From Sympetrum striolatum (Eukaryota > Arthropoda > Insecta > Odonata > Libellulidae): a stretch of DNA of 64,000 bases. Of this stretch, positions 24,416 through 36,759 are shown piece by piece. The stretch is from contig OX388347.1 of assembly GCA_947579665.1 (NCBI GenBank), forward strand, positions 42,230,943-42,294,942, given 5' to 3'. The notes under the pieces are model-generated. The model was not told the DNA's origin, did not search any database, and saw only the letters and a program-made list of their open reading frames with translations. How positions within the stretch are numbered: the stretch's first letter is position 1; every line of letters begins with the position of its first letter. The position numbers were made by a program, and so were the translations under genes.

Positions 24416-24917
24416 ACCGTAATTTTCCAATTATAATACGCACCTACTATAAGACGCACCCACGTTATTACGAGCGCAATGTGAGAATTTTCTTATCACC
24501 ATGTATAATACGCATTTGGATTTTAGAGAATGGAATTCTACGCTATTATTCACGTATGGTCATCTGCCATCAGCACCCGACAGATCACCGCGCAAGCATG
24601 GAATGCTGCTAATGGATGGCTCTCTCCCTTGCTCTTACGTACACCTTTGATTTCTCAATGTGACGGTCTATCAGTAACAGGTTCTTCCTCTCTGATTTTT
24701 GTTTCAATTTAATAATTTTATTAATATGCAACAGTGTTCTTTTCAGAAAAATAAACGTGAAATCAGAATACATATATATGTATGTTGAGTTATTTACTTC
24801 AAATGCCATCTACAGCCCAAATAAAAAGATGACGCTTGTAACCATGTATAATACGCACCCTACGTTTTTGACGTATTTTCGTGGAAAAAAGGCGTACTAT
24901 ATATGGAAAATTACGGT
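24416..24917. mobile_element. MITE with about 26-bp terminal inverted repeats, 502 bp
   Basis: The left end begins ACCGTAATTTTCCAATTATA and the right end is its near reverse complement, ending GGAAAATTACGGT. Both ends then carry a (T)A(A/G)TACGC block. Words of the form ACCATGTATAATACGCA recur inside at about 24498 and 24839, so the subterminal sequence is repetitive. No transposase frame is present. Flanking bases do not show a clear target-site duplication, so the superfamily is left open. Confidence 0.6.
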
Positions 24918-27640
24918 GATCATCTTTAAATCTGCTATTGTGGGCTCATATTAAGACATCTTTCTGAAAATGCATTAACTAAACTCTACCTTATATTTGT
25001 AACGCGCCGCCTGAACGTTTGGGACGTACAAATGCCTTATTCGGAGAGCATTATAATATTATTGAAATCTTTTCCATAGTATAGAAGAGGTTGTAGCCGA
25101 ACAAAGACTCCTTTTGAAAGACCTGTCTCATCGTTTGCCCCTTATCTCAATCAATTTTTGCCTTTCAATTTATATCTCAAATTCTCAATTTACTAAATAC
25201 TTAAATTTAAATGTGGTCCATGCATATAATATTCTCGGTTCTTTTTCATATAATCAATTTTCATCCCAAAAATAATCGTAAATTGCTAGGAATTTTTCTG
25301 GCAACCTTGCTTCCTTAATAAATTCGTATCAGAGTTTTTAACTAAAACGAATTGTGCCTGTCAAAATCCCGTCCACGAATACACTTAGAACCCATTTTAA
25401 TCCTGATTAACTCCATGCAAACAGGTAATGAAAGAGCAAAAGTAGAGATTACTTCTCCAGTCTTTATCCTCACTAGTATCTTCGGTACATTTTTATACTG
25501 AATTTATTCATCAATTTTATTTCTTCTGTAATCTGCAAGTCCAAAACATGCGATTTTCAAAGAGATTGAATTTTTCGGGTATAGTTAGAGAAATCAAAGT
25601 AAAACAGTAGCTTTAACTCTCTCTCGTTATGAGCTTCGAAAATAAAAATTCCGTTTGCATTGCTAGAAACACAAAAGAGCGAAATAGAGGGAATATGAGG
25701 CCCTAAAAGTGAGGAATGTAATAGCGGTTGACATATGAGTTACGAGGTCGTGTAAACGATGAAAGGTTACGCGTACGCTATTCGATTCGTGTGCTAACGC
25801 TTTCGGATAGTAACTCACTTTTATAAAACGGAACATGCATCATCGTTAAAAGAGTAAAACGTGGGATACACCAATGACGTCTTTATATCTGTATATATTG
25901 TATAATTAATTAAGTGAGGGAGAATTATTTATAGTTTTCTGTAATAAAGCTTTCCAGCAGACATCAGAATGCTCTATAAAATTAACTCACCATTGGTAAT
26001 GTGATACCAAATGCACTACTCGGAATTAAACTCCGTAAAGTTGTACAGTTTCTATCAACAGGATACCAGCAAGAATCCTTTATGCCTATAAACTTTGCAA
26101 GACTAGAAAATAAAACTTATTCTGCTAGGTGAATTTAAAATCTTAGAATCGAAATCTTACAGTACAAACGTAAATAACTGAAGTAAATATCGATATCAAT
26201 GCGATAATGCCATAAATAATGAAAGGTTTTATAATAGTTTTATATTTTTATTATTTCTAACTTCGTTTTTATCGTAATTGCAAGTTAAACCCCATCTTTA
26301 ATGAATTATTTTAAGAAAATTCTAAATTATTCCTTTACCATAGCGAAAATCTTTTTTCTGAAGTAAATATTACGTAAAATTTGTTACGTTTGTTATTTTA
26401 CATTATTTATAATGTAAAGCATAATTAAGCAATATCAATGATATCTCAATTGTTTAAAAAGATTTTAGCTATGGTTTTTCTTTCTACTGCTAAGGTACAA
26501 ATAGCTGACCAATTGTGAAATGTATACTTGTAGATAGATGGAACAAATATCAGTTTTACATCTACCTCGCAAAGATCCTTTGTCATAATTATGCATACCA
26601 TTAGTTGTTATTTATTATCTGATCGTTTCTGTGATTCATCATTGCTGGAACAAACATTTCTTCGATGGAAGCAATTTACTGAACTTTCATCAAAATTCAT
26701 CGCGAATTAGAGAAGAATTTGGCACGTGGAAATAGTTTTCCTTTCTCTTAAGGCTTTAAACTTCGCAAGAAAGGCACAGCGACCTCAACTCCTGGCCCCA
26801 AGAAGCCATTAAGGGAAAGGACGAACTTTAGAAGAGGGATGGCCATAAAGCATTTGGGAGCGTTTCCTTTAACCAGAGTTTATTAGGCCATCATGTTTAA
26901 AGAGCATCGTCAGCTCTTTTAGCGCCTTCGAACAAAAACTACCGAACTCGCATTTATAACTCGTACGTAGTTTCTGAATGGTAAACGAGGGGACGCAGTA
27001 TTCGGCAAATGTGGCAATGAAATTCCTTTTTGATGATCTTACATCCGGTCCCGGAATGGCGAAAAGTCCTTTGATGAAATATAAAGTGTGGAACGTTGAG
27101 GCGCTTAGCTCAGAATTTCGGAAAGGCCGTGAGCAAATTTTTTGCGATGATCCTAACATGCGGGTAGAGGGTTTTTGTTCATGTAAAGTTGAAGAAGTGC
27201 GGATTCTTTTAATTATTTGTCTTTGTGTGTAAATATGAAGGAAGCAACAGTGAAAAACGGTTTCAGCATCTAATCAAAGCTTTTATCCGCGGCTGTATAC
27301 ACTGGCGATATCCTTTTAATGCCCTTGTTTTAATTGCCATCCCTGATTTTTTCATCGCTTCTCTGGTAGTTAATCCTACCCTCAGGCAGTTCCGCGCACG
27401 CCCACCGGGATCTCAATTATAAAAGGAATTTGTTAGTTCACCACCAGGGAAATTCGAAACCAAATTTATACTGAATTATTTCTCGCTCTCAAAGAGCGGG
27501 ATACCGCATGGGAGTGGAACGATCAACTTATGGATAATAATATTACAGAATCCGTAATGTGGAGCTTTATGACATCCTTGCATAAATTTAGGTGAGAATT
27601 TAACTCGAAAATTGAAATTGTAATAATACCTAAATATATA
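24918..27640. other. AT-rich non-coding DNA
   Basis: Overlapping frames on opposite strands at 26869-27232 have no recognisable product. Nothing else supported. Confidence 0.5.
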
Positions 27641-27880
27641 TGGGACCTAGTTGACCAACGTTCACTTGACCGACACTTGATTGCTAGACTGCTCAATTGA
27701 TGGACTGTTCAATTGACCGAAAACCAGATTTAACGACATCTCGACTTAGTTCCATTCTTAATGCTTTGTCACAAATACATATGTCACAGAAGTTAATTAT
27801 AATTGTCAGTGGATTGGATTGGTATGCCTTTCAGTAAAGCTGTTGGTCAATTGAGCCATCGGTTAATCGAGCAGTTAGGT
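27641..27880. mobile_element. MITE-like element with repeated subterminal motifs
   Basis: The left end has ACCTAGTTGACCAACG and then repeated TTGACCGA / CTGCTCAATTGA / TTCAATTGACCGA words. The right end, read backwards, begins ACCTAACTGCTCGATTAACC and contains CTCAATTGACCAAC. The two ends are thus inverted and built from the same short words. No frame and no clear target-site duplication. One more word of the family (CGTCGGTTAATCG) lies just outside at about 27927. Confidence 0.4.
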
Positions 27881-27881
27881 A

Positions 27882-27907
27882 AATAATAATAATAATAATA
27901 ATAATAA
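27882..27907. repeat. (AAT)n microsatellite
   Basis: About eight AAT units directly after the MITE-like element. Such runs also end some non-LTR retrotransposons, but no LINE body is recognisable next to it. Confidence 0.85.
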
Positions 27908-29718
27908 ACACTCTTTATTAATGAGCGTCGGTTAATCGTGGTGGAACCTACATATACGAGCGCATATATATCATCATCAATACCAGCCGTACCATACCTA
28001 TTAATGCTCACTAAGTTTCGTATATTAGAAGTAGATGCATTTTTTAATATTCTTTGTATAATTATTACACTTAAGATCTCTTCGGTCCTGAAACAAGAAC
28101 AAAATATGGAAACTAGAAATTTCCTTGATGAATTTCATATTAAGTAAAAAGTATATCCCCTCCAGTACGCAAATATGAATCCCTATTTTATATATCCTGC
28201 TTTGTGTGAACTACAGTAATATTTTCTTTGAGAATATTTTTCATGTGTATCTTAACCTTTGAAATAAATTAGTTCGGATTGAATTGATAAATTTCAATAG
28301 AAAGGGTTACATCCTTGTGCTTGAAAGGATTTCACCATGAAGATTCGTCTTTTTAAACAGTTATAACAAATAAATGGTAAATATTCTGTATTGTATAGTG
28401 GGGGAATTTAGATCACATAATTTACATTAAAAATCAAATATTATTGAGAAGACGATGTAAGTTGGTTATCTCTAGACTAGTTTGATAAAAATAACATTAA
28501 AATGTAGCCAGATAAAATTTATGGCTCGTAGTTATGGATGAATTCCTCAAATGAAAAATGCTAGCAATTGGTGAAAAGTGCATTATGTGAACGGAACATA
28601 AGCCTACTAACGCGTGCTAAAAAAACTTGAAATGAGAGTCACTAGAACAAGTAGTTTACAAGATCCAATTTTCCCGAAATTCGCAGTTATAATTTAGTAT
28701 TCCGAATAAGTGACCTCCCATTTACTCTTTTATATCTGGCTTCAGGGTTATGAATATAGATGACATCCAAGATGGCTCGCATGGCATTATTTGTTGTGGA
28801 GCCAGCTCTTAATGTAAAGGTATTTTTCCGTTATTCTCAAGCGGACTTTTGTCCATCTACTACCCAAACAATGGTGAAACATTCTTAGCAGAGCATCAAA
28901 TTTCGCATGCATGCGTACGCATTAAATTCAGCCTGTTTGTGTTTTTACATTAGCATAATTACCCACGTTTTGGCGTGGATCGTCCACGTGCGGTTTTTGT
29001 TTAGCAAGGCCGGCGTTCTCTTAATTGCTCGGAAATTGCTCTCCCTTTTCTGTACGGAGTTTTACTCACGTACCCTTTTCCACTCACCTAATCCTGCGGA
29101 TGAAATTAGCCTTCTCCAACGCAAGGGCAAAGGATTTTCAGATAGTTATTTCACCTAATTTACAGCTCTTTGGGAATGTCTTAATGAGTTTTTACTCTTA
29201 TTGTGCCAGATAAAGTTTTTCTACCTCGTTTTATCTCGTTGATATCGAAATAAGTCTTATTAATGTGATTGCAATTCATTCTGTCAACCACCAATGGAGT
29301 TTGTGTCAAGAGATGTGTATGCTGAAGCACTAACTCAAGTTTATTTGTATAGCTATGTCTACCACTAACTCAATCAGCTGAGGATATTGAAATTATGAAT
29401 TTTAATGTTACGGTTAAAGAGTAAATTTTGCAAAGAATATTTTTTGGCTAATAAAAATGTAATTGGAAGCTTTTGTATTCACCTAACGATGAATGTATCG
29501 GCTTCAACCAATTAAAATGGAAGAAAAACATTGAATTATTTAAAAATAATTATTATTTTATAATATTAAAATTTATTGGTATTTTTTGTAGTTTCTCTTT
29601 GCATTTTGCGAAGGGTAATTAGGGATTGCGTTGTAATTTGGCAAACAAAGCTAATTCCTAGATTAATCAACTTCCTTTATTGAGGTACCACCGCATGGCA
29701 TATTATAATCTTGATGCA
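27908..29718. other. Non-coding DNA
   Basis: Overlapping plus frames at 28907-29213 lack any recognisable domain. Nothing else supported. Confidence 0.5.
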
Positions 29719-29766
29719 ATTCAGGATGTAACCTTTGCATAATTATGCAAAGGTTACATCCTGAAT
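29719..29766. repeat. Perfect 48-bp palindrome
   Basis: The left half begins ATTCAGGATGTAACCTTTGC and meets its exact reverse complement at AATT, with no spacer and no mismatch over 48 bp. Perfect spacer-free palindromes of this length are unstable in cloning and rare by chance. Confidence 0.9.
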
Positions 29767-29865
29767 CTGACCTTTCATTTAGTTGGAATTTTCATTAACC
29801 TTTGATAACAAAGGCAATCCAATTATCCATCCATTTTCAATCAGTTTATGATATAACGGAGGAAC

Positions 29866-29947
29866 AAGCAAGATGCATAACTAAATTTGATACATATACA
29901 TTATAACATAACAAGATACATAATAGCAAGGCACATAACTAAATTTG
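29866..29947. repeat. Short tandem duplication, period about 60 bp
   Basis: AGCAAGATGCATAACTAAAT at about 29867 recurs as AGCAAGGCACATAACTAAAT at about 29928, with related ACAAGATACATAA between. Confidence 0.6.
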
Positions 29948-32544
29948 TCGTAGGAGCCCCTCAATTTGTGATATTTTTACGATATATCGAAGAAGTTGTC
30001 ATTAAAACACAAAGGTTTTAAAGAGGAATCTTGTGAAATAGTATAAAGGATAAAATCCAGTTATTCTATATCTTTTTGATTTAATCACAACTTCTACGAA
30101 GTAAAAGCTAAAATCTGTTGAGATGTCTCGATTTAATTTTGAATCTAAAAATGAATTAGCGTAAAGATGAATATTTTGTAATTTACTGTATTAATATTTT
30201 TATGTTTTTGTATATTTTAAAACAAAAACGTGTTATTTGCGATACCTCTACCAGGTGATGAACTTGCAATAGTTTGTAACCTTATTCATGTGTTTGTTCG
30301 CATGCAACTAAGACTTTATTATTTCATTATGCTTATAAGAGCGAAGAAATTAAGGCTTCGGAAAGCGGTCGGGTCCAATGAAAAATGAGACATTTAATTT
30401 TTTCATGGGACAGAAAAATTTAATTTGATAATGCAATCCTAAGAATCCTAAGATGACCCTATGAACAACATCTTTCATAGTATGCGATAAGAAGTTATAT
30501 ATGGTTCTTATTCATTGTCATTCATGCCTTCGTAGCTTTCCGACTACTGCAGTTACGAAAATTACTGATGCAAAATAAATAAAACAATTACTTTTCTCAA
30601 ATCTAAAAGCACCAGCAAAAATCTTTAATGGTTACCGAAGAGACTCGTAAACATTTTTCTTTAAAGTATTGCAGCTCTATGTATGACAGGTACCATTAAT
30701 CTCCATTCTCCTTGATTCCCTATAGCAAGAGGTTTGTGTCTCTGACAATGAATAATAGGTTGCAATCAACATCCTCCATGATAACCATCAATTGAATACC
30801 TTCCGGCATTCATCCCTGCTGTGGAAATACACGAAGGGGAAACTACGAGTATGCTTGTGTGTATCTCATTTATTCTGGTTATGGAAACGTAGCTATATCA
30901 AATTTTAAATAACGCTTCAACCAGAAGTCTTAAATAAACATTCACTCCCTGTATCTATAGTAAAATAAAGATCTCTCCCATTCTAATAAAATCTAATTTA
31001 TTTTGATTTCCATCTATAGTTATTTATGTATTTTAATAACGAAGTAATTGAAATTTTGGAATAGTAGAAATATTATTTATTTTATTATTATATTCATCAT
31101 AAATTATTTTATTTTATAACTCTATTTATTATACCGCTTATAAATTATGTAGGTAGGTTATTTATAGTCTTTAATGAATAAATGATTATTACGCTGCGTT
31201 TTAAATGGATGCCATTCAAAAATATATTCCTCTCACTAAGTTTAGTTGAACCGATAAATTGGCTGAAAACATATCTCCCAGATGTAGCCAATCAAATTCG
31301 ATATTTTTATCTTATAAAATCACGATTAGATAGTTCTTTACTTGAATATAAATAAAATTAGTCTATGCGGCAGCTTAGGCAGCTATGCGTGAGATCTTTA
31401 AAAAAATGTAGGAATCTTGGTAACCAAGTTAGGTATTGCATAAAGAACCTTTACTAAATCCCGTAATTTGCGGTTTTCATTTGTTAGGTTGGAATTATGA
31501 TCGCGTATATTCAAACATGCAAACTTCCGTGATGATACTTTTTATCCTGAAAGTACCTTCGTTTGAGAGGTTCTCAACTCCAAAGAGAAGTTCTCACATG
31601 CTAGGTAGTAAGTTTTAACGACGAGTAGTTTTTCTAAGTTTTTCTAAAGCTGTGTTAATTTTTTCTTCTATCATTTTGGTAGTTCAAAATTAGTGAGATT
31701 TTCAAAATCAGGTACACAAACAGTCTAGCGCTTTATTAATTCATTTTGGAGGTATCTAATACGAATAACTAAGAGTATGCATGTACGGAACTTTAACATT
31801 GTTAACGAAATTGAGATATGTCTCCTTTAATGTTGCACATTCATACGAAAGGTCTCTCAGGCAAACTCTCTTGTGAATTTTACTATCTAACCTGCTTAAT
31901 ATAGTTAACTTGAGCTCTTGAGCGAAATTTTCGCGGAATGATATGTGTGGAGAGAGATCTCTGACGTAGCGGGACACCGCACACATCCTCCTTGAGGAAG
32001 GAGTTAATCTCTTCTTCCTCCACGTCTAGGCGACGGCCACTGATTGAGGCCTCCCATCTCTCCCCTCGCCGTGGCGAAGACGAGGAAGCTGCAGATAGGG
32101 TGCTCTCGCATAGAGTCGGATATCCCGCTGATACTGGGCAGCTATGATGCGGAGGTTCCTGCCTACCCTACCGATATATATGTATAACACGACCTTCTCC
32201 TGCAGAATCTTGAATAATATTTTTCTTCAAGTCGCGGAAATTACCAGAGTGGGTTAGGTATTACATATGACCTTTACATATATATTCTTTTATATTTTGT
32301 AAGAAAATTGAATACAAAATCCGTTAAAACTATGGTCACTATCCATATTATTCATGCTCATCGATTAACGAAATATATAATTTGATAAATAATTAAACAA
32401 TATAAAGTAATAAGATATGAACTGCTTCTTTTAGGAAAAGTAAAATAACAAATTAGTTAATTAATCTATAATGAATTTTTTTAGGAAGTATGCATATTTA
32501 AGTTATTACAGCATTAGTATCACAAAGGTATCACGACAGCTAAT
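29948..32544. other. Non-coding DNA with a small GC-rich island
   Basis: AT-rich throughout except for about 31960-32190, which is clearly GC-richer with sharp edges. A 76-codon minus frame (31756-31986) borders it. Its product (YVRDLSPHISFRENF and a KIHKRVCLRDL block) is faintly like the C-terminus of Jockey-type LINEs, but too weakly to call. Confidence 0.4.
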
Positions 32545-32645
32545 GTCGTTAAGCACTTATAGGCTACCCCCTGGAAGCGAACCCGAGACTGTTTTTGCCG
32601 GACGAATATGCTACTCATTTAGTTATCTGAGAGCTCCGTAAGCAA
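32545..32645 (-). mobile_element. tRNA-derived SINE head
   Basis: On the minus strand an A-box-like block (TAACTAAATGAGTAGCAT) lies about 28 nt before a B box within CTCGGGTTCGCTTCCAG, in the spacing of a tRNA-like polymerase III promoter. The sequence between (TTCGTCCGGCAAAAACAG) does not form a proper anticodon arm, so it is a SINE head or tRNA relic and not a working tRNA. It differs from the palindromic SINE at 22.5 kb. No defined body or tail could be followed. Confidence 0.5.
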
Positions 32646-33984
32646 TTATAGAATTAGTTGCGGTGTAAGAAGTTAACACAGTCAAAGATACATGAATAAT
32701 CCTTTTAGATAATCACAATATCTCTTACAATACACCGACAACGAAAGGCGCTTATTAACAAGAGATGAGCTATCTGAGACCTCTCACATTTTTTATTAAC
32801 CAATGCTGGTTTTTCCCGTTAACACGATATGAAAATCTACTTCAGGAATAATAATACCATCATCATTCAATGGCGTCTACTTAATCAAGGGTTCTAATCA
32901 ATCAATCAAAGGATTAATGTTCCGCGTCCACCTATAATTCCAGGGTCTCTGCCATTCTTTCAGGAATCATATTTCATTTTTTCTCACGCAAGTCAAATGG
33001 CTAGAGAATTCGAATGCGATTAGTTATCGATCCATCGGTTTTTGGTCCCTCCTACAAATATTTCTCTCTTTCACTAATTACCTCTTTTCCATCTTCGAGG
33101 AATGATTTTCGACGAGACTCGATTGCCCCTACGCCTTTTCAAAGGCTTCGGTGCCTTTAATTTCCTGTTACCCTTTCTCTGCGTCACCTAGGTATTAGCT
33201 TTACAACCGTCTTACGAGGATTTTCTCTCCATCTCTTTCCCAATGCCAGGCTTCAGCGTTGTAAGAAATTATGTTTTACGTTTTTCCCAGTTATTTTTAA
33301 GGAAATCTCATTAAGGGTTCAAGACGGTTCATTTCTTTTTATGGCGTTCTTTTTTGCCTTCGCTGACTTTAAATGCCCATTCTGTGGGATATTTGAAAGA
33401 TATATTGGAATCAGACCAGCGGAACGTATTAATGAGGGTATTGATTTGCTAATTCCAGTGGACCATTTTATGCATACTATCCTCAGCTACTCCCGTATTA
33501 TAATAGAAAATGTTTGCCTACAGGTACCAGGTATAATTTTAGGTTGAAAATTTAAGGAAAATTTCTGCTTCTAATTAATGAAAAACATAAAATAATTTAA
33601 TTTTAGCAATTAACGTTTTAAAATACACTTTTAAATAATAGCAGATTTTAAAATTTTCTTAACGAATTCAACTCATTTAGTTTTAGATGTAATTGGCTTC
33701 GAAATAGTTTTATATTTCATTTGAATTGAAGAATGCATCAGTGATAACTCTTTGATTCGTTAATAATATTAATAACGCAGATTTTTTTTTGAGGATCTAC
33801 TCATTAGATTATACCTTGTCATTTATTACTCTTATGAATCACTATCCTTACATTAGAGCTATCTTTAAAGTTTCCGAAACACAGTTGAAGAAGATATTTT
33901 GAAAGTAGCACAAAAAATAGAAATTTTATATTAAATAAATAGTTACAATTTTATCTCTTTACTTTTCTTGCTTAATTACAATCT
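32646..33984. other. Non-coding DNA
   Basis: AT-rich with no recognisable gene. A 68-codon plus frame at 33341-33547 has no known domain. Confidence 0.5.
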
Positions 33985-33987
33985 ACG

Positions 33988-34300
33988 GTCTCAGCAATAT
34001 ATGCTTAGATTGTATATTAATTTGTTTTTTTTTTCAATTCATCAATTATTATTATTTCCTAGGTTGAAACCGTTTTATAAAAATGAGAAGCATAATTGAT
34101 GTGTAAATAACTGACAAGTAGAGAGCAAATATCTACTGTTGACAATATTTTACTTTCACTTTGTGTGTCTCAGCGTTTTACATGTTCACTATGATCATTA
34201 TACCTTCATTTTTAAATCACCAATTACTATCATTTTCTTCAGTTAAAACCTTTTCTGGCAAATAAAAATCACAATTGATATATTTATTGTAATAGTATAT
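33988..34300. repeat. Old tandem duplication, period about 179 bp
   Basis: Copies begin at GGTCTCAGC (about 33987) and GTCTCAGCG (about 34167). Both continue with a TTCAATTCATCAATTATTAT / TTTAAATCACCAATTACTAT block, GTTGAAACC/GTTAAAACC and ATAAAAAT-(GAGAAG/CA)-ATAATTGAT(G/A)T. Clearly diverged. Confidence 0.6.
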
Positions 34301-36330
34301 ACTTGATCACAAGGAAACAACAACCTTTCGTCGATACAGTTTTCCATTTGCTAATTTTGCCTCATTCATTCTTCTTAAGTATCTTTGGAAAATTCTCTTG
34401 CGTAAAGCTCCGCTATTAATCTCCACTCTCAAGGTTGTATCTCAGCAGGTAATAGTCTTTCATCATCTTCTAGAATCAGAGATTCAAACTCTCGCCTTTT
34501 TTACGCATCTCGACCTCGACACGGTTCGCCGATACCCAAACATATGAATCGCCCGAAATTTAAAGAAAACAATGATTCACGGCTGCTATTTCGGAACCGA
34601 CGGGTCCGTGTGATTTCAGAAGGAAAAAGAGCGACGGGAATTCTTCTCTTGTGAACTTTTACGCTGCCTTCGCTTTTTTGTGGAGAGGCATCGCACGCGT
34701 GCTTGCCTCTGTTGTCGTTTTCTTTCGAATTTGGCCTCCTGGATCGCCCACTGACTTGCGTACTTCAGAGGGGCAGGCTTTTTCATGTATATATATATAA
34801 GAACGTGGAAGAAGAAAACATCTCTTTTACCTAAATATCTCTTTTTTCTTTTTCCCTTTTCACACCAGTTCCTTTTTGGCTCTGCTTGCCTTTACCAAGT
34901 AAAATTAGGTTATGAATATTTATATTATTATATGAATGCATGATGTTACAAGAAAACATTCTCTTTGAAAGTATATGTAATTTTGACTATGTTTTTAAAG
35001 TTAATTGCATTTCTATTTCTATTTTGTATTCCTAAATAACAACCACTGCCACCAGCTCCTGCACCTTCTTGCAGTGATATGTATACAATAATATTATTCG
35101 TGTAATTCCTAAGCATGCCCACCATACATTGTCATATCAACAACATCCTTGACAGTAAAATATTATTATGTTCTATAAATACTAAGCGAAATGTATTCCT
35201 TATAACCATTCTGGCATTTTAAATATCGGTTCGTGTTTATAGTGTTGCTTTCTTGTGATTACACTTCCTTTTTCTATGCTATTCTTATTAATCTTTCATC
35301 ATCTCTGACTTCAGGTGGCTTTAACGTTTGTAAATTATGTCAGGGCAACCTGTAGAGGATAAAGACATTTCTTTCATCTAATAGCTTCCCTATTAATAAT
35401 ACTCCTCACTCTTCAACTCTTCATTCAGAAAATTATATCCTATCACCTAACATTATTTAGCCGGGTGACTTTTTTATTTACCCTCTAGACTTTTACAATT
35501 CTACCATACGTTCAATATCTCATTAATTTTGTTTTCGCCGACATCCTCTGTATTTTCTGAACTGCTTTAAATTCCTTAATTATATCACCATCTCACTCAA
35601 TAACCATTTAATATTTTTACTATCAGATTATCTTTCATCCCAGGTTCCTCAGACCTCAATTTCAACATAAATTGCTACTTCACTAAAATTTCTAATCCTC
35701 TGTGTATGACCATTTCTTCCTAATTACATTTTAATCGTTCCAAAAAATCTCATAAAATGTCCATTATGGTTACATCAGGCAACTTTTTAGACATTAGTTA
35801 CCTGCTTTGCTTCTCTTTTTTATATCATCGTATATTTCTCATTAACTTCTCTTTAGTTTCAGCTCATAGTTATGCCCAGAAAGGAAATTCATTTGAATTT
35901 AGATTTACAGAGTTAACTACCATTTGTAGGAAGAAGAGCTTCGAGGTTTACATTCATCTCATAAGACGAGAAAAAAATAAGCACGGTTAATCTACTTTAA
36001 TTTGAAATAAAAGTCATCCAGGATGTATATTCATATCTAAGTCAAACAGGAAAATGGTCTTACGCAGAAAGGTCATAGAAAATACATTTTTTCTAGTATT
36101 GGCCGATTGAAGAGAATAATACTCTTTAAAGTCAATGTAGTAAATACTGGAAACGCAAAAATTATAAAGCCTTGTATGCTTGGAGTCACAAGAAGAAACA
36201 GAAAATGCAAAAGCTACGCAAGGAGGACATGCCTGATGGACAGGATAGAAAAAATAAAATCACTGGAATAGATGAGGGCAAGCCCTGTGAGTGTTTGACA
36301 CTCACACACTTTCTGCCTGCAGTATTGTCA
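34301..36330. other. Non-coding DNA, T/C-rich over 35.0-35.8 kb
   Basis: No recognisable gene. The 300 bp before the Penelope-like element contains no readable reverse transcriptase, which sets the 5' truncation point of that element. Confidence 0.45.
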
Positions 36331-36334
36331 CTTG

Positions 36335-36647
36335 TTTAGCTGTTTTGAACAACTTGTTTTCTTCTGTTAAATTTACTGTGGAAATTGAAAACAATAGCTG
36401 TTTACAATTTCTGAACGTTCTAGTTTCCAAAAGCTGTAATAAGTTACAGTTCGACATATTTAGAAAAGCTACTTCGTCTAATAATTCCATCCCAAGTTCG
36501 TCTTTTCGCCCACAACAACAAAAACACTCTGCTTACCATCATTTGGTTCATAGATTGATCAATCTGCCACTAAACCATACTGGTTACCGTAGAGAGCTAC
36601 GCTTTATAAAAGACACAGATGTAAGGTTTCAATTCCTCTTTAATTGA
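36335..36647 (+). pseudogene. Penelope-like reverse transcriptase, C-terminal part
   Basis: An open frame runs to a stop at 36645-36647. The Penelope-type part starts at about LNNLFSSVKFTVEIEN and continues with LQFLNVLVSKSCNKLQFDI, FRKAT, a PSSSFRPQQQKHSAYHH block and HRLINLPL. This follows the family order 'IKFT.E.E....LPFLDVLV', 'KLQF.IYRK.T', 'S.HP..HK.A....L..R....PL'. It is downstream of the catalytic aspartates, which are missing. The frame opens with a GTG at 36291, but the residues before about 36335 are not convincingly Penelope. After 36647 the sense moves to another frame (IDSLVKRYEYKLL, from about 36640), so at least one frameshift is present. Confidence 0.7.
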
Positions 36648-36759
36648 CTCTTTAGTTAAAAGATACGAATATAAGCTGTTGATCCATAAACACTCCACTT
36701 TAACATCAGTCACTGCATCCCTTTCCAATAATTTTATCAAAATTCAATATTTCCCACTT

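Noticed and set aside
24530..24712. 60-71-codon plus frames inside the 24.4-kb MITE
   Set aside because: Overlapping short frames with no transposase motif; the element appears non-coding.
31756..31986. Jockey-type LINE C-terminus on minus
   Set aside because: Only a faint resemblance (YVRDL, KIHKR); no second block or ordered motif supports it.
36000..36334. 5' extension of the Penelope-like element
   Set aside because: No frame gives the expected reverse transcriptase palm or its aspartates, so the element is taken as truncated at about 36,335.
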